A DNA stretch of 64,000 nt from Clostridium sp. Its GTDB lineage: Bacteria; Bacteroidota; Bacteroidia; Bacteroidales; Muribaculaceae. Shown here piece by piece: positions 14,257-23,387 of this stretch. The stretch's first letter is position 1. Each line of letters starts with the position of its first letter. The position numbers were made by a program, and so were the translations under genes. Under the pieces are notes generated by a model that was given only the letters and a program-made list of their open reading frames with translations, made no database searches and was not told the DNA's origin. The DNA lies in contig JAMPBQ010000001.1 of the NCBI GenBank assembly GCA_023666615.1, positions 1,013,406 to 1,077,405 of the forward strand, read 5' to 3'.

Positions 14257-16056
14257 ATGACAGCAACCGAGATACAGCAGCGGGCCTTGGCCCTATTGGC
14301 GAAATTTTATGGCTATCGGTCATTTAGGACCGGACAGCTGGAAATCATAACGGCCGTGTCGATGGGGCGCGACGCCACCGTGCTGATGCCCACGGGAGGC
14401 GGAAAATCGCTATGCTACCAGATACCGGGCATAATGCTTGAAGGGGTGGCGATAATAGTGTCGCCACTGATAGCGTTGATGCAAGACCAGGTGCATGGGC
14501 TGCAGGCCAACGGCATTCCCGCGGCGGCCTTGCATTCCGGGCTCGACCAAGAAAGCGAGAGGGCTGTGCTAGAGCATCTATACGCGGGCCACATCAAGCT
14601 TCTGTACATGTCGCCGGAGCGGCTTCTGAACGACCTTGAGCGCATGTCGAAGAGCATAAGGATATCGCTATTCGCCATAGACGAGGCTCATTGCATATCG
14701 CAGTGGGGGCACGACTTCAGGCCCGTTTACACCTCGCTTGGGCGCATCAAGGCAATGTACCCCAATACTCCCGTGATAGCCCTGACGGCCACAGCGGACA
14801 AGATCACCAGGGATGACATAGCCAAGCAGCTGGGGCTGAAAGAGCCTTACCAATACGTAGGGTCGTTTGACCGGCCCAACATCAGCATCAGCGTGAGGGC
14901 GGCCTCATCGAGGGCCGAGAAGATGAAGGCCATAACCGAGCTGATAAGGCGGCATCCGCAGGATTCAGGGATAGTGTATTGCCTATCGAAGAAGAGCACC
15001 GAGGCCGTGTGCGAAGAGCTGAGGAGAAAAGGATTCACGGCCATGCACTACCATGCGGGGATGACGGCGCAGGCCAGGGAGGCGTCGCAAAGGGCATTCA
15101 TAAATGGCGAGCTGCAGGCTATGTGCGCCACAGTGGCATTCGGGATGGGGATAGACAAGAGCAACATACGCTGGGTGGCCCATTTCAATATGCCAGGAAA
15201 CATCGAGAGCTACTACCAAGAAGTGGGCAGGGCGGGGCGTGACGGCATGCCCGCCGAGGCTGTGATGTTCTACTCCTACGCCGACGTGGTGGCGCTGGAG
15301 AAATTCGCGCAAGAGAGCGGCCAACAGCAAGTGGCCATGGACAAGCTGGGAAGGATGAAGGCCTTCGCTGAGGCTTCGAACTGCCGGCGGCGCATGCTGT
15401 TGAGCTACTTTGGGCAGGAGATGGACCACGACTGCCACAACTGCGACGTGTGCGAGAATCCGCCCGAGCGGATAGACGGGACCGTGCTTTCGCAGATGGC
15501 GATGAGCGCCATACTGCGCACCGGCAGCAACATAGGTCAATCCATGACGATAGACATATTGCGAGGGTCGGCCAAGGCTGATTTGACGCAAAAAGGATAC
15601 CACCTGATAAAGACTTATGGTGTGGGGCGCAGCCTTGGCGCGCTGGAGTGGGGCAATTACCTGCAACAGATGCTGCACCTTGGGCTAATAGAGATCGACT
15701 ACGACCGAGGAAAGCGATTCAGCGTGACGCCCTACGGGATGAAAGCGCTGAAGGGGGAGGCTAGGGTGGCATTCTCCAAGTTTGTGATAGACGCAAGGCC
15801 CGAGAAGAAAAAGAAAGAGGCGTCCAAGTCCAAGCCGAAGAACACGCTGCTTGAGGCGCTGAAGCGCGTGAGGATGGCGCAGGCCAAGGCGGCGGGGATG
15901 CCGGCCTATATGGTGTTCAGCGACGCAACGCTAGCCGACATGGCGGCCAAGGCGCCGAAGAACAAGCGGGAATTTGCAGAAGTGATGGGCGTAGGCGAGA
16001 AGAAGCTGGAGAGGTTTTGGAGGCCATTTGTTGAGGAGATACTGAGGAATGCATAG
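14257..16056 (+). CDS. recQ: ATP-dependent DNA helicase RecQ
   Basis: 3'-5' DNA helicase for recombination and fork repair. The 599 residues contain motif 0 (FRTGQLEI), Walker A TGGGKS (46-51), the DEAH box [16 protein letters not shown] (141-156), motif [15 protein letters not shown], and the zinc cysteines [11 protein letters not shown]...CHNCDVC near 377-402. RQC winged-helix follows, and a C-terminal HRDC domain ([30 protein letters not shown]) completes the full RecQ layout. Length and domain order are normal for the family. Confidence 0.97.
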   Translation: MTATEIQQRALALLAKFYGYRSFRTGQLEIITAVSMGRDATVLMPTGGGKSLCYQIPGIMLEGVAIIVSPLIALMQDQVHGLQANGIPAAALHSGLDQESERAVLEHLYAGHIKLLYMSPERLLNDLERMSKSIRISLFAIDEAHCISQWGHDFRPVYTSLGRIKAMYPNTPVIALTATADKITRDDIAKQLGLKEPYQYVGSFDRPNISISVRAASSRAEKMKAITELIRRHPQDSGIVYCLSKKSTEAVCEELRRKGFTAMHYHAGMTAQAREASQRAFINGELQAMCATVAFGMGIDKSNIRWVAHFNMPGNIESYYQEVGRAGRDGMPAEAVMFYSYADVVALEKFAQESGQQQVAMDKLGRMKAFAEASNCRRRMLLSYFGQEMDHDCHNCDVCENPPERIDGTVLSQMAMSAILRTGSNIGQSMTIDILRGSAKADLTQKGYHLIKTYGVGRSLGALEWGNYLQQMLHLGLIEIDYDRGKRFSVTPYGMKALKGEARVAFSKFVIDARPEKKKKEASKSKPKNTLLEALKRVRMAQAKAAGMPAYMVFSDATLADMAAKAPKNKREFAEVMGVGEKKLERFWRPFVEEILRNA

Positions 16057-16092
16057 GCTTTTATGGGTTTTGACGGCTGCGGGCAAGGAAGA

Positions 16093-16125
16093 ACCACGGA
16101 TTTCACGGATTCCACGGATTTTTTT
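16093..16125. repeat. CACGGATTT repeat element, copy 5
   Basis: CCACGGATTTCACGGATTCC followed by another ACGGATTTTTTT, 37 nt after the recQ stop and before the DUF2752 gene. A palindrome TGAATATATATTCA follows at 16144-16157. Confidence 0.75.
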
Positions 16126-16190
16126 AGTGATTAATAATTTTTATTGAATATATATTCATGAACGATTGAATTTTTGCGCTTAAGGTTATT

Positions 16191-16571
16191 ATGGAGAAGA
16201 GGAGGATAGCTGTTTTGGCCGGGGCGGCGGTAGCGGCGGCGGTGTGCGCTGTGGTTTTTTTCTGTGACCCTAGCGGGGCGCGGTGGATGCCGAAGTGCGC
16301 GTTTCATGCCATTACGGGGCTGCAGTGCCCGGGATGCGGATTTACGCGAGCACTGCACGCGCTGCTGCATGGGCATCCGCTGGAGGCGCTGCGTTACAAT
16401 TATTTCTTTGTGATATCCATACCTGTGGCGGCGGCTGTGGCCTATACGACATGGTCGGATGGTGCGCTGGCCAGGCGGTTGCAGCCAGTGGCGCAGGGGA
16501 AGGCGGTTATTTTGGGGTATGTAGGGCTTTTCTTTGTGTGGTGGATTGTCAGGAATGTGATTGGGGTATGA
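16191..16571 (+). CDS. DUF2752 membrane protein
   Basis: 126 residues with three hydrophobic segments. The diagnostic DUF2752 sequence is PKCAFHAITGLQCPGCGFTRALHALLHGHPLEALRYN (about residues 33-70), including the CPxCG pair of cysteines and the HG and N positions. The family is widespread, inner-membrane and uncharacterised. Ends 2 nt from the converging EamA gene. No recognisable partner gene. Confidence 0.85.
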   Translation: MEKRRIAVLAGAAVAAAVCAVVFFCDPSGARWMPKCAFHAITGLQCPGCGFTRALHALLHGHPLEALRYNYFFVISIPVAAAVAYTTWSDGALARRLQPVAQGKAVILGYVGLFFVWWIVRNVIGV

Positions 16572-16573
16572 GC

Positions 16574-17449
16574 TCAGGAGTTGGCTCCAAGGACGAGGAG
16601 CAAGAGGCTGACTATCAAGACTCCCAGGTCGACAGCCTTCGCCTTGATATTTTTTTCGTGGAGGATTAGGACGCCGTAGAGGAAAGAGATTATTACGCTG
16701 CCGCGGCGCACCATTGACACGATTGCGATCATAGAATCGGGATAGCTCAGGGCGTAGAAATAAGCCAGATCGGCCGTAGTCAGGAACAGGGATATGCAGG
16801 GTATGCTCCATTTCCAGCGGAATTTGTCGCCAGAGGGATGGCGCGGGAGCAAAAGGCAGATGATTGCGCCCATTAGGATGCATTGGTAGAGCGAATACCA
16901 GGCTTGTACCTCGGCCGGGGCGTGGAAACGCATCAGATATTTATCGTACAGGGCGCTGACTGCGCCGAGGAGCGTGGCCAGGATGGCGAGATAGAGCCAT
17001 TTAGAATGGCGGAATGAGAATCCTTCCTTCGCTCCAAGCCTTGAAATGAAGAAAAGGGAGGCGAAGCCAAGGAGGATGCCGGCCCACTGAAGGGCGTTGA
17101 GGCGTTCGCCAAAGATGGCCAGTGCTCCGACCAGGACGAGGACGGGGCGGCTGGCGTTGATGGGGCCTTGGATTGTAAGGGGGAGGTGCTTAATGGCGAA
17201 GTAGCCGCATATCCACGAGCTGAGCACGATAGCGGCCTTAAGCATTACCTGCAGGTGGCCGTCGAGGCCGCCAAGGCCGAGAGAGCCTTGCGAGATTTGG
17301 CCGATGATGACCGGCGACATTAGTAGGGTGCCGAAGACCGTATTTAGGAAGAGAACCAACAGGACATTGTTGGACTTTAAAGAAATTTTCTTGAATATGT
17401 CGTAGAATCCGAGGCAGAACGCCGAGAGGAATGATAAGGCTAGCCACAT
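16574..17449 (-). CDS. EamA-family (drug/metabolite) transporter
   Basis: 291 residues with about ten membrane helices in two EamA repeats. The first repeat ends PLTIQGPINASRPVLVLVGALAIFGERLNALQWAGILLGFASLF, the second ends MIAIVSMVRRGSVIISFLYGVLILHEKNIKAKAVDLGVLIVSLLLLVLG; both show the family's E-R/E-K helix end. Probably an inner-membrane exporter of a small metabolite; substrate unknown. It is a single-gene unit, with a TAATTTTG motif at 17477-17470 just upstream. Confidence 0.88.
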   Translation of the reverse strand: MWLALSFLSAFCLGFYDIFKKISLKSNNVLLVLFLNTVFGTLLMSPVIIGQISQGSLGLGGLDGHLQVMLKAAIVLSSWICGYFAIKHLPLTIQGPINASRPVLVLVGALAIFGERLNALQWAGILLGFASLFFISRLGAKEGFSFRHSKWLYLAILATLLGAVSALYDKYLMRFHAPAEVQAWYSLYQCILMGAIICLLLPRHPSGDKFRWKWSIPCISLFLTTADLAYFYALSYPDSMIAIVSMVRRGSVIISFLYGVLILHEKNIKAKAVDLGVLIVSLLLLVLGANS

Positions 17450-17508
17450 TTTGCGGAGAATTTTGGACGCAAAATTAGCAATTTTTTTTGGAAATTTGGA
17501 GAATACTT

Positions 17509-17580
17509 GGGGGATCTTGTGGAATCTTGGGGTATCTTGAGGAATCTTGTGGAATCTTGGGGCATCTTGAGGAATCTTGA
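17509..17580. repeat. 10-bp repeat GGAATCTTGN in 30-bp higher-order units
   Basis: About seven copies of GG(A/T)ATCTTGN in tandem; the block GGAATCTTGGGGTATCTTGA plus GGAATCTTGT occurs at 17521 and again, with one change, at 17551. The array lies upstream of the promoter of the two-gene phage-like unit. Confidence 0.85.
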
Positions 17581-17621
17581 TTTTATATAAATGTTAAATG
17601 TTGTGAAAAATACAGAATAAA

Positions 17622-17654
17622 TTTGGATTTTAGGTAAATTATTCTGTATATTTG
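17622..17654 (+). promoter_or_regulatory. Promoter of the two-gene unknown unit
   Basis: TTTG (17622-17625), 21 nt, TATATTTG (17647-17654). It fits the consensus and predicts a transcript starting near 17661, so the following repeats would be transcribed as leader. Confidence 0.75.
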
Positions 17655-17669
17655 CAACAGAAATTAAGA

Positions 17670-17720
17670 ATAATTCATAATTCATAATGCACAATTCATA
17701 ATGCACAATTCATAATTAAT
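17670..17720. repeat. AATTCATAATGCACA leader repeats
   Basis: Tandem AATTCATAATTCATAATGCA, CAATTCATAATGCACA and AATTCATAATTAATAAA. The unit is about 15 bp. The array occupies almost the whole predicted 5' leader of the downstream gene pair. Confidence 0.8.
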
Positions 17721-17731
17721 AAATTATTTCT

Positions 17732-18085
17732 ATGGAAATATTGGGAAAGAGCCGGAGGGCGGACGTGACCTTCCACAAATCCGGGCGCATAGACGTGTCG
17801 GGATTCGCAGCCTCAAGAATTGGGCTGCGCCACGGTGATGCCGTGAACGTTGCCACAGTGAATGGCAGATACTACATGTACATCGCTTGCAAGGGCGAGC
17901 GGATGCTTGGGAGCTTCAACAGCGTATGCCGCAGCACACGCGGACATACTCTGAGGGCGCACAACAAGGCGTTGGCCCAAATCCTCATCGGGGACCAAGG
18001 CGAGAAGGCTGACTATGCAAGCGGCACGCTGATATACGTGAAAGAATACGGGAGGATGCTTCAAATCAACAAAATGACAGCGTAG
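17732..18085 (+). CDS. Small protein of unknown function, first gene of a phage-like pair
   Basis: 117 residues, no signal peptide or membrane segment. It starts MEILGKSRRADVTFHKSGRIDVSGFAASRIGLRHGDAVNVAT, which has the look of a swapped-hairpin, AbrB/SpoVT-like barrel (a hydrophobic-GRID-A-x-x-GL-x-x-GD rhythm), followed by a basic segment CRSTRGHTLRAHNKALAQILI. I have a general impression of similar small proteins around Bacteroidales prophages and integrated elements, but cannot confirm it. It is followed after 2 nt by the 852-residue gene, so the two are surely co-transcribed and probably work together. Confidence 0.6.
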   Translation: MEILGKSRRADVTFHKSGRIDVSGFAASRIGLRHGDAVNVATVNGRYYMYIACKGERMLGSFNSVCRSTRGHTLRAHNKALAQILIGDQGEKADYASGTLIYVKEYGRMLQINKMTA

Positions 18086-18087
18086 AG

Positions 18088-20646
18088 ATGGAAAAAGAGA
18101 TTACATTCGCCGGACTGAGCGCGTCGCCGAGCGGACATCTTTGCAAAGACGGGGAATTGGCGGCATGCATTGGGATGATGCCAAAGAACGGGGAGCTGGC
18201 GCCGGCCCGAATCCCTGAAAAGGAATATGTATTGCCTGAGGGGTGGGAGCTGACGCATATCCACTCCAAGAATGAGGGGAGCCGACTGATAGCTGTGGAG
18301 AGAGTCGGGGATGGCGAAGAGATACTGTATTGGGCATCTGCCGAGAAGAAGGGGGCGCTGAAAAAGCAGGACTTTGCATGCATAGAGGAATTTGGGAAAG
18401 TGAAGGACGTGGCGTCACGCGGGGCGCTGTTGATTATCGCCACGTCAGAAGGATTGGAATACGCGCATTGGACCGATGCCGGATATGCGATGCTTGACTT
18501 GCGGAATCCGCCGATTGCGGAATTTGGGCTGCAGAGGGCAGGAGGGCTATCGATGCCCAGGCGGTACGCAGCGCCGGCGTGGATGGCTGCCGGCAATCCA
18601 AACCATGGAGAGGGGAGCGGAGCCTGGGCGACGCATCCGCTGACTGCGGAGCTGGCCTCGGATACCGAGACCGCCACTCAGACAATTTTCCGCGACTTCA
18701 AAGAGGCCGTGCGCGGGCAGATAGAGGCAGGAGGATATTTCCATTCGCCATTCTTCGTAAGATATGCCCTTAGGCTTGCGGACGGCAGCCACATACTGCC
18801 GTCTCCGCCCGCTCTGATGCTGCCAAGCCTGTTGCCGCCAATGATAAAGGCGAGCGCGCTGGCGTCAAGCACGAGCGACGAGGCTGTGCTGGAGCTAGAC
18901 GCCACCGGCATGAACTACTTCAAGCTTCGGTGCAGGCTGGGGCGTTTCAACAGAAAAGACCTTGGCCCGTATGTAACGGCCATAGACATATTCGTTACCG
19001 AGAGCGCGTCGACATTTTCCGAGACGCCGGCAATGGGAGGAATTGTTTCCTATTCATCGGTGATAAAGAACAGGAATCTCAGCAACTCTACAGACAGGGG
19101 GCGTGCCGCAGAAGAGGAGGTTTTCGCGGGAGAATGGTCAAACGGGAATGACGAATATGCCGACAGGTTTGTGGGCGTGGACGAACTGAGAAGCAGCGTA
19201 TGGAACATCACGCCCAACCTATCGATGGCGTCGGAGCTTCTGTCGCTCGGGGAATTCCACCTTGTGGGGAGCATTCCGATATCAGAGGCGCAAGAGCGAG
19301 AAGGATTCAAGGACATTGACATTTGCAGCACATCGGGGGAAGAAATAAGGAAATTGCCGACGCTGGAGGCAGATGAGACGGACCTGGCACGACGCATAAT
19401 CCCCGACAAGCTTTGGGGCGGCGGGGGCGCGCTGATGGCGGCAGCAGGGGAGATAAGGCCGCAAAGGCCGTGGCCATTGGCCGGCGCGATGGCGGCAAAG
19501 GGGAGCCGGGAAGATCCGGCATACCTGCCCGTGACAGTGACGACATATACACGAAGCCTTGCGGATGACGGCAATTCAAGCGTGACAAGCGCATCGGCGG
19601 AGTCGCCGCGCTGCAGCCTGGCAGAGGCATTTCCCCATTATCTGTATTCTTCAGACCCCGGGACGTACAAAATAGAGATAAGGCAGGGCGGCAACGGGTG
19701 GAGCCTTCCGATGCGAAAGCATCCAACGCTGGCAGGGGCGTATTGGGTAGGGGATTTGGAGAATGCCAAGGCGCCCGAGGCGGAAACGTTGCCGCAGCTG
19801 TACACGCCTGAGACCGAGCCGGCCAATGCGTCAGCCAGCCTTTGGATTGCAGAAGGAGAATGGCCATTTGCATTTACGCTAAGGGCGACGATAGGAGCGG
19901 GGAGGATAAAATATTTGGCGAATGCGTACAGGGCAATGTCGGCAGGGCAATTTGGGCAATACACGCTGTATGCGTTCACCACGGCAGGCATATGGGCAAT
20001 GTCGGCGGCAAAAGGGTCGGCGCCCGTGCGCATTTCGGAGAAAGAGGCTAAAGGGATCGCGGTGACGGGGAGTGGCGTGGCGTTTACGGCGGAATGTGGC
20101 GCATACCACCTTTGCGGGGCTCAGATAGAATGCCTGTCGGCAGAAATGGCGGGCGCCGGGGATGAGAGGCTTCTGGATAGCGACGCCGCAAAAGGGCTGA
20201 TGGAGGCGGAAGGAATCGCCGGACCGCCAAGCTTTGCGGAGGCGATAGGCAAAGGAACATTGACATATGACGCGGAAGGGGACAATCTGCTGCTGGCGAT
20301 TGGCGACACAGCGTATTCCTATTCCTTTGCGGACAAGCGCTGGGGGATGACGTCGAAGGACGGAAAGGCGATGATCATAAGCCGGCCGATAAAGATAGCG
20401 TATCCCGTGGAAAGGAAAGGCGTATCGACAGTGTCGCTTACGGGGAGCTTGAGCAAAAGGACTACGAAGGTTGCGGCACTGGGGAGCGACGACTTGCGGC
20501 ATTGGAGACTGCTTGGGTCGGCGCAAGGCACGGCGATAACGGCAATGCTGGGAACAGGGGTGAGATACTTGGCGATTGCGGCCAGCTCGAAGATGGAGGC
20601 AGGCGACACGCTGAGCGGCGCGGCGATAATATGCAGAGAGAAATGA
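18088..20646 (+). CDS. Large beta-rich protein of unknown function, possibly phage structural (tail or stabilisation-like)
   Basis: 852 residues, no signal peptide, no transmembrane segment. The N-terminal third alternates short strands with turn sequences in a propeller-like rhythm: LPEGWELTHIHSKNEGSRLIAVERVG, EEILYWASAEKKG, GALLIIATSEGLEYAHWTDAGYAML. A long middle part (about 200-560) mentions no known motif. The C-terminal part returns to the same style: YTLYAFTTAGIWAMSA, AVTGSGVAFTAECGAYHLCG, NLLLAIGDTAYSYSFADKRWGMTSKDGK. Such display-like W/Y-rich repeats are typical of phage tail, tailspike or DNA-stabilisation proteins; this is inference from style only. It lies with its small partner between ordinary housekeeping genes, with no capsid, portal, terminase or integrase nearby. 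Confidence 0.55.
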   Translation: MEKEITFAGLSASPSGHLCKDGELAACIGMMPKNGELAPARIPEKEYVLPEGWELTHIHSKNEGSRLIAVERVGDGEEILYWASAEKKGALKKQDFACIEEFGKVKDVASRGALLIIATSEGLEYAHWTDAGYAMLDLRNPPIAEFGLQRAGGLSMPRRYAAPAWMAAGNPNHGEGSGAWATHPLTAELASDTETATQTIFRDFKEAVRGQIEAGGYFHSPFFVRYALRLADGSHILPSPPALMLPSLLPPMIKASALASSTSDEAVLELDATGMNYFKLRCRLGRFNRKDLGPYVTAIDIFVTESASTFSETPAMGGIVSYSSVIKNRNLSNSTDRGRAAEEEVFAGEWSNGNDEYADRFVGVDELRSSVWNITPNLSMASELLSLGEFHLVGSIPISEAQEREGFKDIDICSTSGEEIRKLPTLEADETDLARRIIPDKLWGGGGALMAAAGEIRPQRPWPLAGAMAAKGSREDPAYLPVTVTTYTRSLADDGNSSVTSASAESPRCSLAEAFPHYLYSSDPGTYKIEIRQGGNGWSLPMRKHPTLAGAYWVGDLENAKAPEAETLPQLYTPETEPANASASLWIAEGEWPFAFTLRATIGAGRIKYLANAYRAMSAGQFGQYTLYAFTTAGIWAMSAAKGSAPVRISEKEAKGIAVTGSGVAFTAECGAYHLCGAQIECLSAEMAGAGDERLLDSDAAKGLMEAEGIAGPPSFAEAIGKGTLTYDAEGDNLLLAIGDTAYSYSFADKRWGMTSKDGKAMIISRPIKIAYPVERKGVSTVSLTGSLSKRTTKVAALGSDDLRHWRLLGSAQGTAITAMLGTGVRYLAIAASSKMEAGDTLSGAAIICREK

Positions 20647-20684
20647 AAGGAAAGCGGAAGGCGGCAGAATTTTTCGGGGAAATA

Positions 20685-20717
20685 GTTTATAAAATTGAGT
20701 AAAAATCGCTATTTTTG
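20685..20717 (+). promoter_or_regulatory. Probable promoter of pgk
   Basis: TATTTTTG (20710-20717) is a consensus -7 element; the -33 position holds GTTTA rather than TTTG. The pgk ATG lies about 105 nt downstream after AAAGGAAAAA. Confidence 0.55.
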
Positions 20718-20821
20718 CATCAGGAAAAATTTAAGGGATTGGATAAAGATTTTTCGACTTGAAAGATTAGGACTTTTAAAATTTAGACATAAGAACTTTT
20801 CAACTTTAAATAAAGGAAAAA

Positions 20822-22072
20822 ATGACTATCGACCAGTACAATTTCGCCGGCAAGAAGGCGATCGTGCGCGTAGACTTCAACGTGCCCCTGGATGAAAACG
20901 GCAACATCACCGACGACACCCGCATCCGCGGCGCCCTCCCGACGCTGGAGAAGATCCTCAAAGACGGAGGCAGCCTGATCATAATGAGCCACATGGGCAA
21001 GCCCAAGGGCAAGGTAAACCCCAAGTATTCACTTGGCCAGATCAAGGACGCTGTGGCAAAGGCTCTTGGCACAGACGTGAAGTTCGCACCCGACTGCGCC
21101 AACGCGGAAGAGGCCGCAGCCAACCTCAAGCCCGGCGAAGTGCTCCTGCTCGAGAACCTTCGCTTCTATCCCGAGGAAGAAGGCAAGCCCGTAGGCATCG
21201 ACAAGACCGACCCCGGCTACGAAGAGGCTAAGAAGGCCATGAAGAAGAGCCAGAAGGAATTCGCAAAGAAGCTGGCAAGCTACGCTGACGTGTATGTAAA
21301 CGACGCCTTCGGCACAGCTCACCGCAAGCACGCATCAACAGCCGTCATCGCCGACTATTTCGATGCCGACAACAAGATGCTCGGCTATCTGATGGAGAAG
21401 GAAGTGAAGGCCGTAGACAACATCCTCAGCGACATCAAGCGCCCCTTCACAGCCATCATGGGCGGCTCAAAGGTATCCACCAAGATTGGCATCATCATGA
21501 ATCTTATGGACAAGGTGGACAACCTCATCCTTTGCGGCGGCATGACATATACATTCGCCAAGGCACAGGGCGGCCATATCGGCAACTCCCTTTGCGAGGA
21601 CGATAAGCTTGATTTGGCTCTTGACATTATCGCAAAGGCAAAGGAGAAGGGCGTGAACCTGGTGCTCGGCACAGACTGTGTTGCAGCAGACTCATTCAGC
21701 AACGACGCCAAGACAATGATCTGCAAGGTGAACGAAATACCTGACGGCTGGGAAGGCCTCGACGCAGGCCCCGAGACCTGCAAGGCATTCGCCGCAGTGA
21801 TCAAGCCCGCCAAGACAATACTCTGGAACGGCCCGGCCGGAGTGTTTGAGTTTGACAATTTCACAGCCGGCAGCCGCGCAGTGGCAGAGGCTATCGTGGA
21901 GGCTACCAACAACGGCGCATTCTCGCTCGTAGGCGGTGGCGACTCAGTGGCATGCGTAAACAAGTTTGGCCTTGCTGACCAGGTGTCATACGTATCAACC
22001 GGCGGCGGCGCCCTTCTCGAGGCCATCGAGGGCAAGGTGCTTCCCGGCGTAGCCGCAATCAAAGGCGAATAA
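20822..22072 (+). CDS. pgk: Phosphoglycerate kinase
   Basis: Glycolytic enzyme moving phosphate between 1,3-bisphosphoglycerate and ADP. 416 residues: N-domain [27 protein letters not shown] (substrate-binding Asp/Asn/Arg), [38 protein letters not shown]-domain [12 protein letters not shown], the nucleotide site [15 protein letters not shown] and the closing [35 protein letters not shown]. Codon use here favours C-ending codons, as expected for a highly expressed gene, and differs from flanking genes. A terminator follows. Confidence 0.98.
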   Translation: MTIDQYNFAGKKAIVRVDFNVPLDENGNITDDTRIRGALPTLEKILKDGGSLIIMSHMGKPKGKVNPKYSLGQIKDAVAKALGTDVKFAPDCANAEEAAANLKPGEVLLLENLRFYPEEEGKPVGIDKTDPGYEEAKKAMKKSQKEFAKKLASYADVYVNDAFGTAHRKHASTAVIADYFDADNKMLGYLMEKEVKAVDNILSDIKRPFTAIMGGSKVSTKIGIIMNLMDKVDNLILCGGMTYTFAKAQGGHIGNSLCEDDKLDLALDIIAKAKEKGVNLVLGTDCVAADSFSNDAKTMICKVNEIPDGWEGLDAGPETCKAFAAVIKPAKTILWNGPAGVFEFDNFTAGSRAVAEAIVEATNNGAFSLVGGGDSVACVNKFGLADQVSYVSTGGGALLEAIEGKVLPGVAAIKGE

Positions 22073-22097
22073 TCTGTAGCGCAAGATAAAAACCATG

Positions 22098-22134
22098 GGC
22101 CCGTAGCCAATCCGGCTATGGGCCTGTTTATTGA
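22098..22134 (+). terminator. Terminator of pgk
   Basis: GGCCCGTAGCC pairs with GGCTATGGGCC (one G-T pair) around AATCC, followed by TGTTTATT, 25 nt after the pgk stop. Confidence 0.75.
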
Positions 22135-22189
22135 GCATGAGTTGAGGGATAATTATTTGCGCAGTTAAACATTTACTTTAGCTTTAAGG

Positions 22190-23383
22190 ATGGAAACGGA
22201 ATTTTGGAAATTTGTCAGAGAGAACGCCGAGGCCGATGCGTCAAAGCTTAGGCTCAAATACCACGGCGCGGAAGGGGGCATTGACTTTGTTTTTGCGATA
22301 ACGCAGATAGAATGCCGCAAGAAGTTTGCCAAGAAGCTGCGCGCTACTCTGGCAGAACATCCTGATTTCTTGTTTCCGTCAGTTTTGGCCGGGGAACAGG
22401 CCACGAGCGACCTTTTGGCTGAATTTCATGCCGGTTTGGTTGAGATCGGAGAAAGGGTTGTTGACCTTACAGCGGGGCTTGGCATTGACGCATGGCATAT
22501 AGCCAGAAGAGCGGCGAAAGTGACGGCAGTGGAGAGGGATGAAGAAAGGGCCAAATGCCTTATCAACAATTTTGGAAGCGAGATTGAGACAATTAACTGC
22601 GACTGTCGGGAATTTTTGGAAGCATGTGGGGAGGAGGCCTACGGCGCGATATTCATTGATCCGGCGAGAAGGGGAGTTGATGGCGGGCGAGTGTTCGCCT
22701 TGGCGGATTGCGAGCCAAACATTTTGGAGATGCTGCCTGAGTTGAGGCGAAAAGGACGGCGGATGATTGTGAAGCTGTCGCCGATGCTTGACATTTCCAG
22801 CGTGCTGGCTGACCTGCCGCATTGCGTTCAAATTATGAGCATCGGCACGCCAACGGAATGCCGCGAGCTTTTGGCGGTTGTGGACTTTAAGAAAGATCCA
22901 CTGCCCGCGGATGAAACGCCGATTGTGGCTGTCACTTTGGCTGATGGGCATGAGCCCTGCATCATTTCCTTCACAAAGGCTGAAGAAGCGGAAGAAACCG
23001 CTGAAATCAGGACGCCAAAGCCGGGGGAATATTTGCTGGAGCCATATCCAGCGGTGATGAAGACCGCGCCTTTCAATTTATTGTCAAAGAGATACGGGAT
23101 AGGGAAGCCGCATCCGAATACGCATATTTATGTTGGGGATGAGGCGCCGGAGGGATTTCCCGGGGAGGCGTTCAAGATAGAGGCGGTGATACCTTATGAA
23201 TCAAAATACATAAAGAGGCTGAAGGGGGATTATCCGCGAATACAGGTGGCCGCGAGAAATTTCGATGTGCAGGCAGAGGCGCTGAGGAAGAAGCTTGGGG
23301 TGAAGGATGGCGGGGACAAGAGGCTGTTTGCGGTGACTGGAGCATCGGAGCCGAGGAAGATGATGATTGTTGTTGAGGCCTAG
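22190..23383 (+). CDS. Class I SAM-dependent methyltransferase with THUMP-like C-terminal domain
   Basis: 397 residues. The Rossmann methyltransferase core has motif I VVDLTAGLGIDAWHIARRA (near 88-106), the acidic VTAVERDEER and the active-site-like FIDPARRGVDGGR (near 158-170). The C-terminal 100 residues (LEPYPAVMKTAPFNLLSKRYGIGKPHPNTHIYVG...) match the THUMP-like domain found in a Bacteroidetes/Actinobacteria methyltransferase family. Probably modifies RNA; the target is unknown. Single gene, convergent with capA 4 nt downstream. Confidence 0.82.
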   Translation: METEFWKFVRENAEADASKLRLKYHGAEGGIDFVFAITQIECRKKFAKKLRATLAEHPDFLFPSVLAGEQATSDLLAEFHAGLVEIGERVVDLTAGLGIDAWHIARRAAKVTAVERDEERAKCLINNFGSEIETINCDCREFLEACGEEAYGAIFIDPARRGVDGGRVFALADCEPNILEMLPELRRKGRRMIVKLSPMLDISSVLADLPHCVQIMSIGTPTECRELLAVVDFKKDPLPADETPIVAVTLADGHEPCIISFTKAEEAEETAEIRTPKPGEYLLEPYPAVMKTAPFNLLSKRYGIGKPHPNTHIYVGDEAPEGFPGEAFKIEAVIPYESKYIKRLKGDYPRIQVAARNFDVQAEALRKKLGVKDGGDKRLFAVTGASEPRKMMIVVEA

Positions 23384-23387
23384 GGGG

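Noticed and set aside
14983-15678. 231-residue antisense ORF within recQ
   Set aside because: Complete overlap with recQ catalytic and zinc-binding regions; His/Leu-rich pattern typical of antisense frames.
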